A stretch of DNA of 64,000 nt, from NCBI GenBank assembly GCA_963976795.1, contig CAXBLT010000004.1:62001-126000 (forward strand), written 5' to 3'. Positions 44,210 to 54,342 of this stretch are shown in pieces. The position numbers and the translations under genes were made by a program. Origin of the DNA: UBA7359 sp963976795. GTDB taxonomy: Bacteria; Pseudomonadota; Gammaproteobacteria; Eutrophobiales; Eutrophobiaceae. How positions within the stretch are numbered: position 1 is the first letter of the stretch; each line of letters opens with the position of its first letter. Under the pieces are notes generated by a model. The model was not told the origin of the DNA. It saw only the letters and a list, made by a program, of their open reading frames with translations, and did no database searches.

Positions 44210-45841
44210 ATGAAATCAGATGATATTTATGAAGCTGGCTTAGGTAAAAATAAAGCCAACTATACTACGTTATCACCGTTAACCTTCCTGAAAAGGGCTG
44301 CGTGCATTTATCCAGACAAGGTGTCAGTTATCTATGGCGACACACATTATAAATGGTCTGAGACCTACCGCCGTTGCCGTCAATTAGCCTCCGCATTACA
44401 GCAGAGAGGGATTGCTCAGGGTGACACAGTTGCCGTCATGTTGCCTAATATCCCCGCTATGTATGAAGCGCATTTTGGAATCTCTATGGCTGGAGCAGTG
44501 CTCAACGCACTTAATTTTAGACTCGATTCTGATGCAATTGCCTTTATGTTACAACATAGCGAAGCAAAGATACTTTTAATCGACCGTGAATATTCAAAAG
44601 TTATCAAGGGCGCATTAACGCAACTCCAAGACAAACCGGTAGTGATTGATGTTGATGACCCTTTGTATGAAGGTGGTGAGTTTCTTGGTGAGACTGAATA
44701 TGAAGACTTTCTTAAAGAAGGAAATCCTGATTTTGATTGGTCCCTGCCTGATAATGAATGGGATGCTATTTGCCTTAATTACACTTCGGGAACAACAGGC
44801 GATCCCAAAGGTGTGGTTTCTCATCATCGTGGTGCTTATCTTAATGCTGTTTCAAATATGATGGTGTGGAATATGCCAACTCATCCTGTCTATTTATGGA
44901 CGTTACCCATGTTTCACGCTAATGGCTGGTGTTTCCCCTGGACAATTGCTGCAATGGTTGGCACTAATGTATGCTTGCGTGCGGTTCGGGAAGATGCGAT
45001 ATACGAATTGATCAAGAAAGAAAAGGTTAACTATTTGTGTGGTGCTCCAATTGTATTGAACCTTATGGCAAATGCTTCTGATCATTTAAAACAAGGGATA
45101 GAACATAAAGTGAATGTCATGACAGCGGGTGCTGCGCCGCCAGCTGCTGTATTGGAAGCGATACAACAGATGGGTTTTGAAGTTATTCATGTTTATGGTT
45201 TGACGGAAACCTATGGTCCGGCAGCAGTATGCGCCTGGCATGAGGAGTGGGATGAGCTGTCAAGTATCGAACAGTCTGAACTCAAGTCTAGGCAAGGTGT
45301 TTGTTATCCCATGCTGGAAAGTATAATGGTGGCCGATCCTGACACACTGGAACCCGTTGAAAAAGATGGTGAAACTATGGGTGAGATATTTTTTCGAGGA
45401 AATATCGTTATGAAAGGTTACTTGAAAAACCCTGTCACAACAGAAAAAGCGTTTAAGGGCGGCTGGTTTCATAGTGGGGATCTGGCAGTGTGGCATGAAG
45501 ATAGTTATATCCAAATCAAAGATCGTTCCAAGGATGTCATCATTTCCGGAGGTGAGAATATCTCCAGTATCGAAGTGGAAGCTACTTTATATCGGCATCC
45601 CCAGGTTTTGGAAGCAGCTGTAGTCGCTCGATTGGACGATAAGTGGGGAGAGACTCCCTGTGCTTTTGTGACGTTGAAAGATGGAGAAGAGTTGACCAGT
45701 GCAGATCTTATTGAATTTTGTCGCAATAATATGGCTCATTTCAAAGCGCCAAAGACAATTATCTTTGGTGTTTTACCGAAAACCTCTACTGGTAAGATTC
45801 AGAAATTCAAGTTAAGGGAGCAGGCCAATCTACTTAAATAA
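44210..45841 (+). CDS. AMP-dependent acyl-CoA ligase (FadD3-like)
   Basis: A 543-residue adenylate-forming ligase that activates a carboxylic acid with ATP and CoA. The motifs are complete: A3 P-loop YTSGTTGDPKGVVSHH, YGLTETYGPA, the GWFHSGDLAVWH hinge region, KDRSKDVIISGGENIS and C-terminal PKTSTGKIQKFKLRE with the catalytic Lys. Closest pattern is the medium/long-chain ligases with LTPLTFLKRAA-type N-terminus. Substrate cannot be fixed from sequence; the neighbourhood of isomerases suggests unsaturated or branched acids. Confidence 0.9.
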   Translation: MKSDDIYEAGLGKNKANYTTLSPLTFLKRAACIYPDKVSVIYGDTHYKWSETYRRCRQLASALQQRGIAQGDTVAVMLPNIPAMYEAHFGISMAGAVLNALNFRLDSDAIAFMLQHSEAKILLIDREYSKVIKGALTQLQDKPVVIDVDDPLYEGGEFLGETEYEDFLKEGNPDFDWSLPDNEWDAICLNYTSGTTGDPKGVVSHHRGAYLNAVSNMMVWNMPTHPVYLWTLPMFHANGWCFPWTIAAMVGTNVCLRAVREDAIYELIKKEKVNYLCGAPIVLNLMANASDHLKQGIEHKVNVMTAGAAPPAAVLEAIQQMGFEVIHVYGLTETYGPAAVCAWHEEWDELSSIEQSELKSRQGVCYPMLESIMVADPDTLEPVEKDGETMGEIFFRGNIVMKGYLKNPVTTEKAFKGGWFHSGDLAVWHEDSYIQIKDRSKDVIISGGENISSIEVEATLYRHPQVLEAAVVARLDDKWGETPCAFVTLKDGEELTSADLIEFCRNNMAHFKAPKTIIFGVLPKTSTGKIQKFKLREQANLLK

Positions 45842-45948
45842 AGAACCATATATTTACGCATGGGCCAAGAAGTCAACGCTACAGTCCATCTAAACTTTAT
45901 TGCAACACAGTTATAATGAAAACATTAAGCTAACCCGAGGTTTTCCTG

Positions 45949-46500
45949 ATGCCATTAACCAATCCTGTTGAACGTGAATTGATTCATGAGCGAACTATCG
46001 AATGTAAAGGATATAAACGTAAGGATGATCTATGGGATATAGAAGGCCATCTCGTTGATATAAAATCCTACGAATTCCCTAACTATGACCGAAATGGAAT
46101 TGCAGCTGGCGAACCTATTCATGATATGTGGTTACGAATAACAGTTGATAATAACATGCTCATTCACGAAGCCGAAGCTGTTACAGATGCGTCTCCCTTT
46201 AATATTTGTCCGAACATCACTTCTAACTTTACCCAACTAAAAGGCCTTCAAATTAAACAAGGCTGGCGCGGGTCGGTTAATAAAATTGTCGGAGGAACTC
46301 AAGGGTGCACACACTTGGTGGAGCTATTGAACCCACTTGCTACCACCGCGTTTCAGACTATATACCCATTAGTGTCTCAAGAAATGACCTCGTCTATCCC
46401 AGGCAAAAAGCCTCTGCTTCTTAATAGTTGCCATGCTTATGCTGCTAACAGTTCGGTAGTGAAAAGGCAATGGCCAACATTCTATGAGGGCGAAGAATAA
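45949..46500 (+). CDS. DUF2889 domain protein
   Basis: A 183-residue cytoplasmic protein of family DUF2889, function unknown. Typical blocks: RELIHERTIECKGYKRKDDLWDIEGHL (quoted in part), GEPIHDMWLRITVD, TDASPFNICPNI and GGTQGCTHLVELL with conserved Cys/His. DUF2889 genes often lie near CoA ligases and acyl-CoA genes in proteobacteria, as here. It ends about 80 bases before the convergent hydratase gene. Confidence 0.9.
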   Translation: MPLTNPVERELIHERTIECKGYKRKDDLWDIEGHLVDIKSYEFPNYDRNGIAAGEPIHDMWLRITVDNNMLIHEAEAVTDASPFNICPNITSNFTQLKGLQIKQGWRGSVNKIVGGTQGCTHLVELLNPLATTAFQTIYPLVSQEMTSSIPGKKPLLLNSCHAYAANSSVVKRQWPTFYEGEE

Positions 46501-46582
46501 ACCTAAAATGCAGTTAGCCCGAGGATAATATCGGTAAATAACAATCCAGTAACACGAGTGATTAAATAGTACTTTCAGGATA

Positions 46583-47368
46583 CTAATTGCCTGAAAAGAT
46601 TGGTCTCTTCTTCTCAATGAAGGCGTTCACACCGGTAGCGTAATCCTCCGTTTTAAAAAGTTCGGAAAATAAGCTTTGTTCCAATTTTAATCCATCTTCG
46701 ATAGAGAGTTCACGCATTGCATTGATAGATATTTTTGCATTTGCAACAGCAAGTGGCGCACGTTGGGCTATTAAGGTTGCAATCTTTATTGCTTCCTCCA
46801 ACAATACATCCGGCGAGTATAATTTTGATACCAAACCCCATTCATAAAGCTCCTGTGCAGAATAAATATCGCCTGAAAATGTCATCATCTTTGCTCGGTG
46901 TACACCAATGCTTCGAGCTAATCGTTGTGTTCCACCATACCCGGGGATTAGCCCGAGGCTGACTTCGGGCAAACCGTACTTGGCTTTGTCACTCGACAGA
47001 ACAAAATCGCACGCCAGAACTAACTCCATTCCACCACCTAAAGCAAAACCATTGACGCATGCGATGACAGGGATAGGTAGATGTTCTATCGCATTAAAAA
47101 TTTCCTGTCCGCGGTTTGATAATATCCTGGCTTGATCAGGAGATATGTTTTGCATTTCTTTTATGTCTGCACCTGCAACGAAAGACTTTTCTCCCTCGCC
47201 AGTTACAATTAGGCAGCGTAAATTATTATCTTTGAATATATTGTCTATAAAGTCCTTGAGCTCATTTAAGAGTTCTTTATTCAGGGCATTTAAGGCTTTT
47301 GGGCGGTTAATCTTTAATAGTCCAACGCCATCGACACAGGTTTCAAAGTTCAAGGTATTAAATGTCAT
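46583..47368 (-). CDS. Enoyl-CoA hydratase (crotonase family)
   Basis: A 261-residue enzyme that adds water to trans-2-enoyl-CoA. The oxyanion loop FVAGADIKEM and CVNGFALGGGMELVLACD are present. The catalytic region YGLPEVSLGLIPGYGGTQRL has the PE glutamate, unlike the two crotonase homologues on the other strand. The other catalytic acid is presumed in the following helix. It closes a minus-strand group with the 3-hydroxyacyl-CoA dehydrogenase 38 bases upstream, giving two consecutive steps of beta-oxidation. Confidence 0.9.
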   Translation of the reverse strand: MTFNTLNFETCVDGVGLLKINRPKALNALNKELLNELKDFIDNIFKDNNLRCLIVTGEGEKSFVAGADIKEMQNISPDQARILSNRGQEIFNAIEHLPIPVIACVNGFALGGGMELVLACDFVLSSDKAKYGLPEVSLGLIPGYGGTQRLARSIGVHRAKMMTFSGDIYSAQELYEWGLVSKLYSPDVLLEEAIKIATLIAQRAPLAVANAKISINAMRELSIEDGLKLEQSLFSELFKTEDYATGVNAFIEKKRPIFSGN

Positions 47369-47406
47369 TTAGACTCCTTAACGGTCGTTCCAGTAAAATG
47401 GATTTT

Positions 47407-48249
47407 TTAGTAGTTATAAAAACCACGGCCTGATTTTCGACCCAACCAGCCTGCTTCTACGTATTTAACTAATAGAGGGCAGGGCCGGTATTTGCTTTCG
47501 CCAAGTCCTTCGTGCAAAACATGCATTATTGCAAGACATGTGTCTAAACCAATGAGGTCCGCTAATGCTAAAGGCCCCATCGGTTGGTTGGTTCCTAATT
47601 TCATAGCCTGATCGATATCTTCTTCGTTAGCAATACCTTCGCTAAGGGTAAATATTGCTTCATTAATCATAGGCATCAATATGCGGTTCACGACAAATCC
47701 AGGGCGATCATTAGCTTCAACAAAAACTTTTTCCAGGGTTTCTGTGAGTTTCCTTACTTTTTTGAAAGTATCATCAGAAGTTTGAAGACCACGAATACCT
47801 TCTACCAGTTTCATCACGGGTACGGGATTCATGAAATGCATACCACAGACTTGTTCTGGGCGTTTTGTTACTGCAGCCATTTTTGTGATAGAAATCGATG
47901 ATGTGTTCGAGCAAAGCAAGGCTTCGGTTTTACAAATATCATCTAATTGTTTGAGGATATTGAGTTTTAAGTCTACATTTTCTGTGGCTGCTTCAATTAC
48001 ACAATCACATTGGGCTAGATCGTTTAGTTGGGTGGTGATTTTAATATTGTCCAGAAGTGCTGTTTTCTCCTCTGCATTCATTTTTTCTTTTTTTATGAGG
48101 CGATCACAATTTTTGCCAATGGTATTCAACGCTAAATCCAGGGCATCTTGACTAATGTCTGACAATATAATTTGGTAACCTTTTTGTGCCGCAACCTGAG
48201 CGATACCATTGCCCATTTGTCCTGCACCTACTACACCTATTTCTTTCAT
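47407..48249 (-). CDS. 3-hydroxybutyryl-CoA dehydrogenase
   Basis: A 280-residue NAD(P)-dependent enzyme that oxidises 3-hydroxyacyl-CoA to the 3-ketoacyl form. The N-terminal dinucleotide site is IGVVGAGQMGNGIAQVAAQKG. Catalytic His and Glu lie in GMHFMNPVPVMKLVEGI (short-chain HBD signature). The C-terminal domain has GTNQPMGPLALADLIGLDTCLAI and ends GRGFYNY. It is normal length for the monofunctional Hbd/PaaH type. With the neighbouring hydratase it would handle C4 units such as crotonyl-CoA. Confidence 0.93.
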   Translation of the reverse strand: MKEIGVVGAGQMGNGIAQVAAQKGYQIILSDISQDALDLALNTIGKNCDRLIKKEKMNAEEKTALLDNIKITTQLNDLAQCDCVIEAATENVDLKLNILKQLDDICKTEALLCSNTSSISITKMAAVTKRPEQVCGMHFMNPVPVMKLVEGIRGLQTSDDTFKKVRKLTETLEKVFVEANDRPGFVVNRILMPMINEAIFTLSEGIANEEDIDQAMKLGTNQPMGPLALADLIGLDTCLAIMHVLHEGLGESKYRPCPLLVKYVEAGWLGRKSGRGFYNY

Positions 48250-48328
48250 GGTTTTCCTGTCCTTAAATACTATTTTTATTGTGTATAAATAATGTTGGTT
48301 TTTAAATTAACTGAAAAATTACTTTTTG

Positions 48329-49996
48329 TTACATATTTCCATAATTGGGTCCACCGCCGCCTTCGGGAGTAAGCCAGGTAATGTTCTGAGCAGGATCCTT
48401 GATGTCACAAGTTTTGCAATGAATACAGTTTTGGGCATTAATCTGAAACTTGTTTTCCCCGTTTGCCTCCTTGATAACTTCATAAACACCTGCTGGACAA
48501 TAGCGTTGAGCTGGTTCGTTATAAAGAGGTAAGTTCATTTCAATCGGAATCGCTGGGTTGTTCAATTGTAAATGGCAAGGCTGGTCTTCTTCATGATTGG
48601 TGCTCGATAAAAATACCGATGACAACTTGTCAAATGTCAACACGTTATCGGGCTTTGGATAATCAAGTTTAGAACTTTCGCTTATTGGCTTTAGCGTAGC
48701 GTGATCCGGGGTGGTGTTATGCAAGGTGAAGGGTAGTTTTCCAGATAAAATATTTTGATCAAACCATGCAAAAGCGCCACCGATAAGTGTGCCAAATTTA
48801 TGCAAAGCTGGACTAAAATTACGCGTTTTATACAACTCATCATAGACCCATGAATTACGATAGTTTTCGTTCATTGCTGTCAATTCCTTACCAGAAACAT
48901 TTTCAGCTTGCATTGCCCCAAAAATTGTCTCTGCCGCAAGCATCCCGGTTTTCATTGCCGTATGATTACCTTTGATTTTGGCTCCATTCAAAAATCCTGC
49001 ATTGCATCCGGCAAGTAAACCGCCTGGAAAACTTAATTTAGGGACGGATTGCATTCCACCCTTATTGACTGCGCGGGCGCCGTAAGAGATTCTCTTGCCA
49101 CCCTTAAGAAAATAACTGATTTTTGGATTTAATTTCCAGCGTTGCATTTCCTCAAATGGATTCAGGTGAGGATTGCTGTAGTTTAATGCGACAATAAATC
49201 CAAGAGCGATCTGATTATTTTCCATGTGATAGAGAAAACCGCCGCCCTCAGTTTGATTGTCTAGTGGCCAGCCAGCAGTATGCACGACCAAACCTGCTTG
49301 ATGTTTTTCAGGTTCGATTGACCATACTTCTTTTACGCCCAAACCATAATGTTGTACATCGACATCTTTGCGCAGATCAAACTTTTCCATCAACTGTTTG
49401 CCAAGATGTCCACGGCAACCTTCTGTAAATACGGTTTGCTTAGCCAGTAATTCCATCCCCGGCATATAGCTATCTTTATGCTTACCTTTTTTGTCCACAC
49501 CCATGTCACCAGTCAAAATACCTTTTACACTATCATCTTCGTTGTAAAGTATTTCTGCCGCTGCAAAACCAGGGAATATATCAACACCCATCGCTTCGGC
49601 TTGCTCTGCTAACCAACGACAGACATTAGCCATACTGACAATATAATTGCCATTGTTGTGCATCGGTTTTGGGACAAGAAAAGACGGGGCTTTAATACCT
49701 TCATCTTGTGTTGTTAGATAATAGACTTCATCAGAGCTGACAGCTGTGTTTAACGGTGCACCTTTTTCTTTCCAGTCAGGAAAAAGTTCATTCATTGCCG
49801 TTGGCTCGAGTACTGCGCCAGACAAGATATGTGCTCCGACTTCGGAGCCTTTTTCAATGACACAGACCGTTAGTTCAGTCTTATCTTTTTTCGCGAGTTG
49901 CATTAATCGACAAGCGGCTGATAATCCTGCTGGACCGGCACCTACTATAACAACATCAAACTCCATCGATTCACGTTCCATACCGGATTCCTTCAT
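48329..49996 (-). CDS. Electron-transfer flavoprotein:ubiquinone oxidoreductase
   Basis: Membrane-associated FAD/[4Fe-4S] enzyme that passes electrons from ETF to quinone. The 555 residues open with FDVVIVGAGPAGLSAACRLM. The ETF-QO body has YGLGVKEVWSIEPEKH and GGLLAGCNAGFLNGAKIKG. The C-terminal ferredoxin-like cluster is CIHCKTCDIKDPAQNITW, and a further Cys lies in RYCPAGVYE. Starts at residues 1, 6 (MERES) or 11 (MEFDV) are all possible. It is just downstream of etfBA, forming a complete acyl-CoA dehydrogenase to quinone route. Confidence 0.95.
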   Translation of the reverse strand: MKESGMERESMEFDVVIVGAGPAGLSAACRLMQLAKKDKTELTVCVIEKGSEVGAHILSGAVLEPTAMNELFPDWKEKGAPLNTAVSSDEVYYLTTQDEGIKAPSFLVPKPMHNNGNYIVSMANVCRWLAEQAEAMGVDIFPGFAAAEILYNEDDSVKGILTGDMGVDKKGKHKDSYMPGMELLAKQTVFTEGCRGHLGKQLMEKFDLRKDVDVQHYGLGVKEVWSIEPEKHQAGLVVHTAGWPLDNQTEGGGFLYHMENNQIALGFIVALNYSNPHLNPFEEMQRWKLNPKISYFLKGGKRISYGARAVNKGGMQSVPKLSFPGGLLAGCNAGFLNGAKIKGNHTAMKTGMLAAETIFGAMQAENVSGKELTAMNENYRNSWVYDELYKTRNFSPALHKFGTLIGGAFAWFDQNILSGKLPFTLHNTTPDHATLKPISESSKLDYPKPDNVLTFDKLSSVFLSSTNHEEDQPCHLQLNNPAIPIEMNLPLYNEPAQRYCPAGVYEVIKEANGENKFQINAQNCIHCKTCDIKDPAQNITWLTPEGGGGPNYGNM

Positions 49997-50016
49997 AGTT
50001 TTTCGTCATGTCCGAT

Positions 50017-50961
50017 CTAGCTCAACGCTTTTTCAAGCTCAGGGATAATCTCAAACAGATCACCGACTAGACCAAAGTCAGCAATTTCAAAAATCGGAGC
50101 ATCCGGATCTTTATTAATGGCAACAATCGTTCCTGCATCTTTGATCCCTGCAAGATGTTGGATCGCGCCGGATATCCCAAAGGCCATATACAATTCGGGA
50201 GCAATGATTTTTCCAGTCTGGCCGACTTGATGGTCATTAGGAATAAACCCTGCATCAACTGCAGCACGTGATGCGCCAACTGCAGCTCCCAGTTTGTCAG
50301 CTAATGCATAGATTGTTTTAAAGTTCTCTTCGCTACCTAAGCCGCGTCCGCCAGAAACTACTTTTGTTGCCGCTTGCAGATCAGGACGATTATCGCCGCC
50401 ATTTGTTTCCAATTTTACAAAACGGGTATGCGATGGTAATTCGATATTGATTTCACGCTTTTCGATGATCGCTGACCCCGTCTTTTCTGCTTCTGGGAAA
50501 GAGGCCGTTCTAACTGTTGCGACGACGACCCCTTCAGGCACTTCAACGGTGACAATTGCATTCCCGGCGTAAATAGGGCGGTCAAATATTCTTGAGCTTT
50601 CGACGCGCATAATGTCGCTGATTTGAGGAACACCAAGCTGTGCAGCAATACGTGGTGTTAAATCTTTTCCGAATGTTGTGCTTGGTACTAGAATATGGCT
50701 GTATTCACTCGCCAGCACTTCAATCTGAGGGGCGAGGATTGCCGCTAAGGCATGCTCATTAGCCGGGTTTTCGATCAGTAACACTGTTGTTACTCCGTTT
50801 AAAGTAGCAGCTTGTTCTGCTACGTTGCTACCATCGGCGGCAAAAATAGCAAGTTCTACTGATTCTGCGGAAAGTCCTTGGGCACATGTTACGGCACGTG
50901 CGGTTGATCCGTTTAGATGTTTGCCATCATGTTCGGCAATGATTAATACCTTACCCATCAA
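50017..50961 (-). CDS. etfA: Electron transfer flavoprotein alpha subunit
   Basis: FAD-binding subunit of ETF, 314 residues. N-terminal domain: GKVLIIAEHDGKHLN. The C-terminal FAD domain has the full signature VVSGGRGLGSEENF, LGAAVGASRAAVDAGF, QVGQTGKIIAPELYMAFGISGAIQHL and AINKDPDAPIF. It overlaps etfB by 4 bases (ATGA-type), and a second Met follows the first. The protein carries electrons from acyl-CoA dehydrogenase to ETF-QO. Confidence 0.96.
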   Translation of the reverse strand: MMGKVLIIAEHDGKHLNGSTARAVTCAQGLSAESVELAIFAADGSNVAEQAATLNGVTTVLLIENPANEHALAAILAPQIEVLASEYSHILVPSTTFGKDLTPRIAAQLGVPQISDIMRVESSRIFDRPIYAGNAIVTVEVPEGVVVATVRTASFPEAEKTGSAIIEKREINIELPSHTRFVKLETNGGDNRPDLQAATKVVSGGRGLGSEENFKTIYALADKLGAAVGASRAAVDAGFIPNDHQVGQTGKIIAPELYMAFGISGAIQHLAGIKDAGTIVAINKDPDAPIFEIADFGLVGDLFEIIPELEKALS

Positions 50962-51704
50962 ATCACCCCTTTTTCTTGTAGTGCTGTAATCAACTCAGCT
51001 ACAGTTTCAACTTTGATTCCCGCCTGTCTTGTGGCCGGTAAGCTTGTTTTTAATACTTTTACCGAAGCCGCTGGTTCAACACCCAGATCTGCAAGTGTGA
51101 AAGTATCGATCGGTTTTCGTTTTGCTTTCATGATATCGGGCAGTTTAACGTAGCGTGGTTCATTTAAACGTAAGTCAGTGCTGATAACGGCTGGTAGTTC
51201 GACCGCTAGCGTTTCCAGTCCAGCATCAACTTCACGAATGACATTGGCAACATTGCCATCTATATCAATCTGGGAAGCAAAGGTTGCCTGAGGCCAATTA
51301 GCCAAGGCAGCTAACATTTGAGCCGTTTGATTATTGTCATCATCAATCGCCTGTTTGCCGAGCATTACAATCTTCGGTTCTTCTTTCGCAATGATAGCAT
51401 TTAAAATACGAGCACCAGTCAAAGGTTGAACATCTTCATCAGTCTCGACGTGTATTGCGCGATCTGCGCCCATTGCCAGCGCGGTGCGTAATTGTTCCTG
51501 ACTTGTTTTTGTACCAATAGTAATGGCTATTACTTCATCGGCTTTACCTGCTTCTTTAAGTCGCAGTGCCTCTTCAACAGCAATTTCGTCAAATGGATTC
51601 ATACTCATCTTGACACCATCAGTTGCAACGCCTGAACCGTCAGCTTTAACCTGAATGCGAACGTTGAAATCAACGACTCTTTTTACACCTACTAAAATTT
51701 TCAT
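50958..51704 (-). CDS. etfB: Electron transfer flavoprotein beta subunit
   Basis: AMP-binding subunit of ETF, 248 residues. Start MKILVGVKRVVDFNVRI. The typical NPFDEIAVEEALRLKEAG, MGADRAIHVETDE, GKQAIDDDNNQTAQMLA and C-terminal LRLNEPRYVKLPDIMKAKRKPI motifs are present. It follows the acyl-CoA dehydrogenase gene by 22 bases, and etfA overlaps its end. Confidence 0.96.
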   Translation of the reverse strand: MKILVGVKRVVDFNVRIQVKADGSGVATDGVKMSMNPFDEIAVEEALRLKEAGKADEVIAITIGTKTSQEQLRTALAMGADRAIHVETDEDVQPLTGARILNAIIAKEEPKIVMLGKQAIDDDNNQTAQMLAALANWPQATFASQIDIDGNVANVIREVDAGLETLAVELPAVISTDLRLNEPRYVKLPDIMKAKRKPIDTFTLADLGVEPAASVKVLKTSLPATRQAGIKVETVAELITALQEKGVI

Positions 51705-51726
51705 AATTTTATTCTCTCAAAGTCTT

Positions 51727-53472
51727 TTATAGCCAATCTTCTTCAGCACTCATAACCGATTCTGAACCTGCCATAATTATCGGTGCAAGCCCATAAATTC
51801 GAGGTAAAATTTTGTTTGCAAAAAACTGTGCTGTTACTAATTTGCCTTTATAAAAATCGTCATCCTGTTTACCCAATGCAGCCTTGGCCGCTTTGACCCA
51901 GAAGTGACCATGTGTTACCAATGAATACAGGGTCAAGTATTCAACGGCAGTAGCGGCAGGATTTTGTGGGTCTTCCTGAGCAGCTGTAGTTAACCATTCT
52001 GTTGTCTCATCAAGTAGTTTAAGTGCTGTTTTCATTGGTTCGACAATGAAGTTCAATTCATTATTGTTTGATTCTGCCGCAAGATCATTAACCATTTCTT
52101 TGATAAAGATTTGGGGAAGATTCATTTTCATTTTTCTGCCAACCAGGTCGAGTGACTGAATGGCATTGGTGCCTTCATAGATGCAAAAAATCTTGGCATC
52201 ACGGATATATTGTTCCATTCCAGACTCACGAATATAGCCCGCACCACCGAGGACAAGTACACCAAGGTTAGCGACTTCACAACCCACGTCTGTAGCAAAA
52301 GCTTTACAGATCGGGGTCATTAACTCGACACGATCGTTAGCTGTTTTTCGGACTGATTCATCTGGATGTGCTTTGGACATATCGTATTGTTTAGCCGTGT
52401 CGTATGCGACCATCCGGCAACCTTCGGTGAGTGCCTTCATTGTCATTATCATTCGTCGAACATCTGGGTGGTGAATAATCGTAGCGCCACCGTTAATGGC
52501 TGTCGCCTGCTTGCGTTCTTTTGCATATTCAATGGCTCCTTGCGTAGCGCGTTCTGCAACCCCAAGTCCTTGTAGTCCAACCATTAGACGCGCCAGGTTC
52601 ATCATAGTGAACATATAACGTAATCCTTCATTGGGATTGCCCATCAGATAACCAGTTGCATTTTCAAAGTTCATGACGCAGGTAGATGAGCCATGTATTC
52701 CCATTTTTTCCTCGATGCTGGCACAAACGACCGGGTTTCTTTCTCCCAGATTTCCGTCACTATTAATCATGAATTTGGGTACCAGAAACATACTGATGCC
52801 TTTAACACCTGCGGGTGCATCAGGTAGACGAGCGAGTACCAGATGAATTATGTTGTCAACAAAATCATGCTCTCCACCTGTGATAAAAATTTTGGTTCCC
52901 TCAATCAGGTATGTGCCGTCATTTTGGGCTATTGCCTTGGTTCTCACCTGACTTAGATCACTTCCAGCCTGTGGTTCCGTTAGACACATGGTTCCTGTCC
53001 ATTCGCCGGTGGTAAGCTTTTCCAGGTAGGTTTTCTGAAGTTCCGGGCTGCCGTGCTCTATAAGTGCTTCACAAGCGCCATTAGTCAGACCCGGGTAAAG
53101 TGAGAAGGCATCATTGCCCGCACTCAACATATCAGAGACTGCTGTTGCGAGAGTGTAGGGCAGGCCTTGACCACCAAAATCAGTCGATTTATCAAGCCCG
53201 GTCCAGCCACTTTCAGCATAGAGTTTATAAGCTTCTTTAAAACCAACAGGTGCTGATACGCTACCATTATCAAACTGGCAACCTTCACGATCTCCGGTCT
53301 CATTTAAAGGTGCAATCGTATTTTCGATAATTTTGGCTGCCTCATCAATCACACCTTGAACGATGTCTGGTGTGGCATCCTCAAACGCTGATAATTGGGC
53401 TAACTCAGAAACATTGATCACTTCATTTAATACAAACATCATGTCTCGTTGAGGGGCTTTATATTCTGGCAC
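51727..53472 (-). CDS. Acyl-CoA dehydrogenase with C-terminal domain
   Basis: A 581-residue FAD enzyme of the large acyl-CoA dehydrogenase type (standard enzymes have about 380), introducing the 2,3 double bond. Motifs: GWTGLDKSTDFGGQGLPYTLA, LTEPQAGSDLSQVRT, KIFITGGEHD and EGTNAIQSLDLVGRKM, followed by the extra C-terminal helical domain (about residues 450-581). It lies next to etfBA and is the natural electron donor. Substrate may be butyryl- or another short-chain acyl-CoA, by context with IcmF. A good site (GGAGAAA) precedes the start. Confidence 0.92.
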   Translation of the reverse strand: MPEYKAPQRDMMFVLNEVINVSELAQLSAFEDATPDIVQGVIDEAAKIIENTIAPLNETGDREGCQFDNGSVSAPVGFKEAYKLYAESGWTGLDKSTDFGGQGLPYTLATAVSDMLSAGNDAFSLYPGLTNGACEALIEHGSPELQKTYLEKLTTGEWTGTMCLTEPQAGSDLSQVRTKAIAQNDGTYLIEGTKIFITGGEHDFVDNIIHLVLARLPDAPAGVKGISMFLVPKFMINSDGNLGERNPVVCASIEEKMGIHGSSTCVMNFENATGYLMGNPNEGLRYMFTMMNLARLMVGLQGLGVAERATQGAIEYAKERKQATAINGGATIIHHPDVRRMIMTMKALTEGCRMVAYDTAKQYDMSKAHPDESVRKTANDRVELMTPICKAFATDVGCEVANLGVLVLGGAGYIRESGMEQYIRDAKIFCIYEGTNAIQSLDLVGRKMKMNLPQIFIKEMVNDLAAESNNNELNFIVEPMKTALKLLDETTEWLTTAAQEDPQNPAATAVEYLTLYSLVTHGHFWVKAAKAALGKQDDDFYKGKLVTAQFFANKILPRIYGLAPIIMAGSESVMSAEEDWL

Positions 53473-53561
53473 TGGTTTCTCCTGATAAAATACTTAATAA
53501 CGCTACTAAATTATAAAAATATTACACAATACGACTATGTGGAAATCATATACTTAACCTT

Positions 53562-54332
53562 TCATTGATGGAATTTGGCGACAGCCTCTTTCAACAACCT
53601 GAATCCCTCAACTAATCGCACAGAAGGCCTGCCTAAAAAAGCTTCTGAAACAGGAATGATTCGCTGATGTTTAACCGCAGAGACTGAAGATAATAACGGA
53701 TTATCACTAATGACAGAGGAACGGTATTTTTCTTCTCTTACTCCGCACCATGACATGACGATTATATCCGGATTCAATTCGGCAAACTGAGTAAACTCCA
53801 GAGGAGCACTGGTTTCTTCAAATGTTTCTAAACTATTGCGACCACCGGACATTTCAATAAGATCATGAACCCAACTCTTTTTTCCTGCAATAATAGGCGG
53901 TTTTGGCCACCATTGTATGGCGATAGAAGGGGGCGAATTTTGTTTTTTTACCGGTTGGATGTGTTCGCGCATCTCTTCGACCAGCCTTGACCCACGATCA
54001 GGCACATCTAGTAATTCTGAAATATCGATAATGTCATCATATACGGCTTCAAGTGATTCTGGCGCAGATGATCTGTAGGATAACCCTGCATTGATCAGAG
54101 AATCGATTACCTTGTCATGTCCTGGAACAGTTAAAGAAGCCAACACCAGATCGGGCTGTAGCTGAGAAATGACTTTCGTATCGACGTGTAGGTCGGGTCC
54201 GACTTTCGGCAAACGGGAAACTACTTCAGCAGGGTAATCTGAATGATTGTCAACACCAACGAGATATTGTGCGCAATCTAAAGCGCAAACAATTTCCGTG
54301 TTGGAACAGGTAGTAGAAACAATTCTCATCAT
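53562..54332 (-). CDS. BtuF-like cobalamin-binding protein without signal peptide
   Basis: A 256-residue protein of the type III periplasmic-binding (BtuF/FhuD) fold: RIVSTTCSNTEIVCALDCAQYLVGVDNHSDYP, LQPDLVLASL, the long backbone helix region and LNPDIIVMSWCGV, ending EAFLGRPSVRLVEGFRLL. BtuF proteins normally have an export signal. Here the domain starts within three residues of the first Met, so the protein is predicted cytoplasmic. It is 10 bases downstream of the B12-dependent mutase gene icmF, so it may deliver or sense cobalamin for it. No BtuC/D genes are nearby. Confidence 0.83.
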   Translation of the reverse strand: MMRIVSTTCSNTEIVCALDCAQYLVGVDNHSDYPAEVVSRLPKVGPDLHVDTKVISQLQPDLVLASLTVPGHDKVIDSLINAGLSYRSSAPESLEAVYDDIIDISELLDVPDRGSRLVEEMREHIQPVKKQNSPPSIAIQWWPKPPIIAGKKSWVHDLIEMSGGRNSLETFEETSAPLEFTQFAELNPDIIVMSWCGVREEKYRSSVISDNPLLSSVSAVKHQRIIPVSEAFLGRPSVRLVEGFRLLKEAVAKFHQ

Positions 54333-54342
54333 TATTTATTAA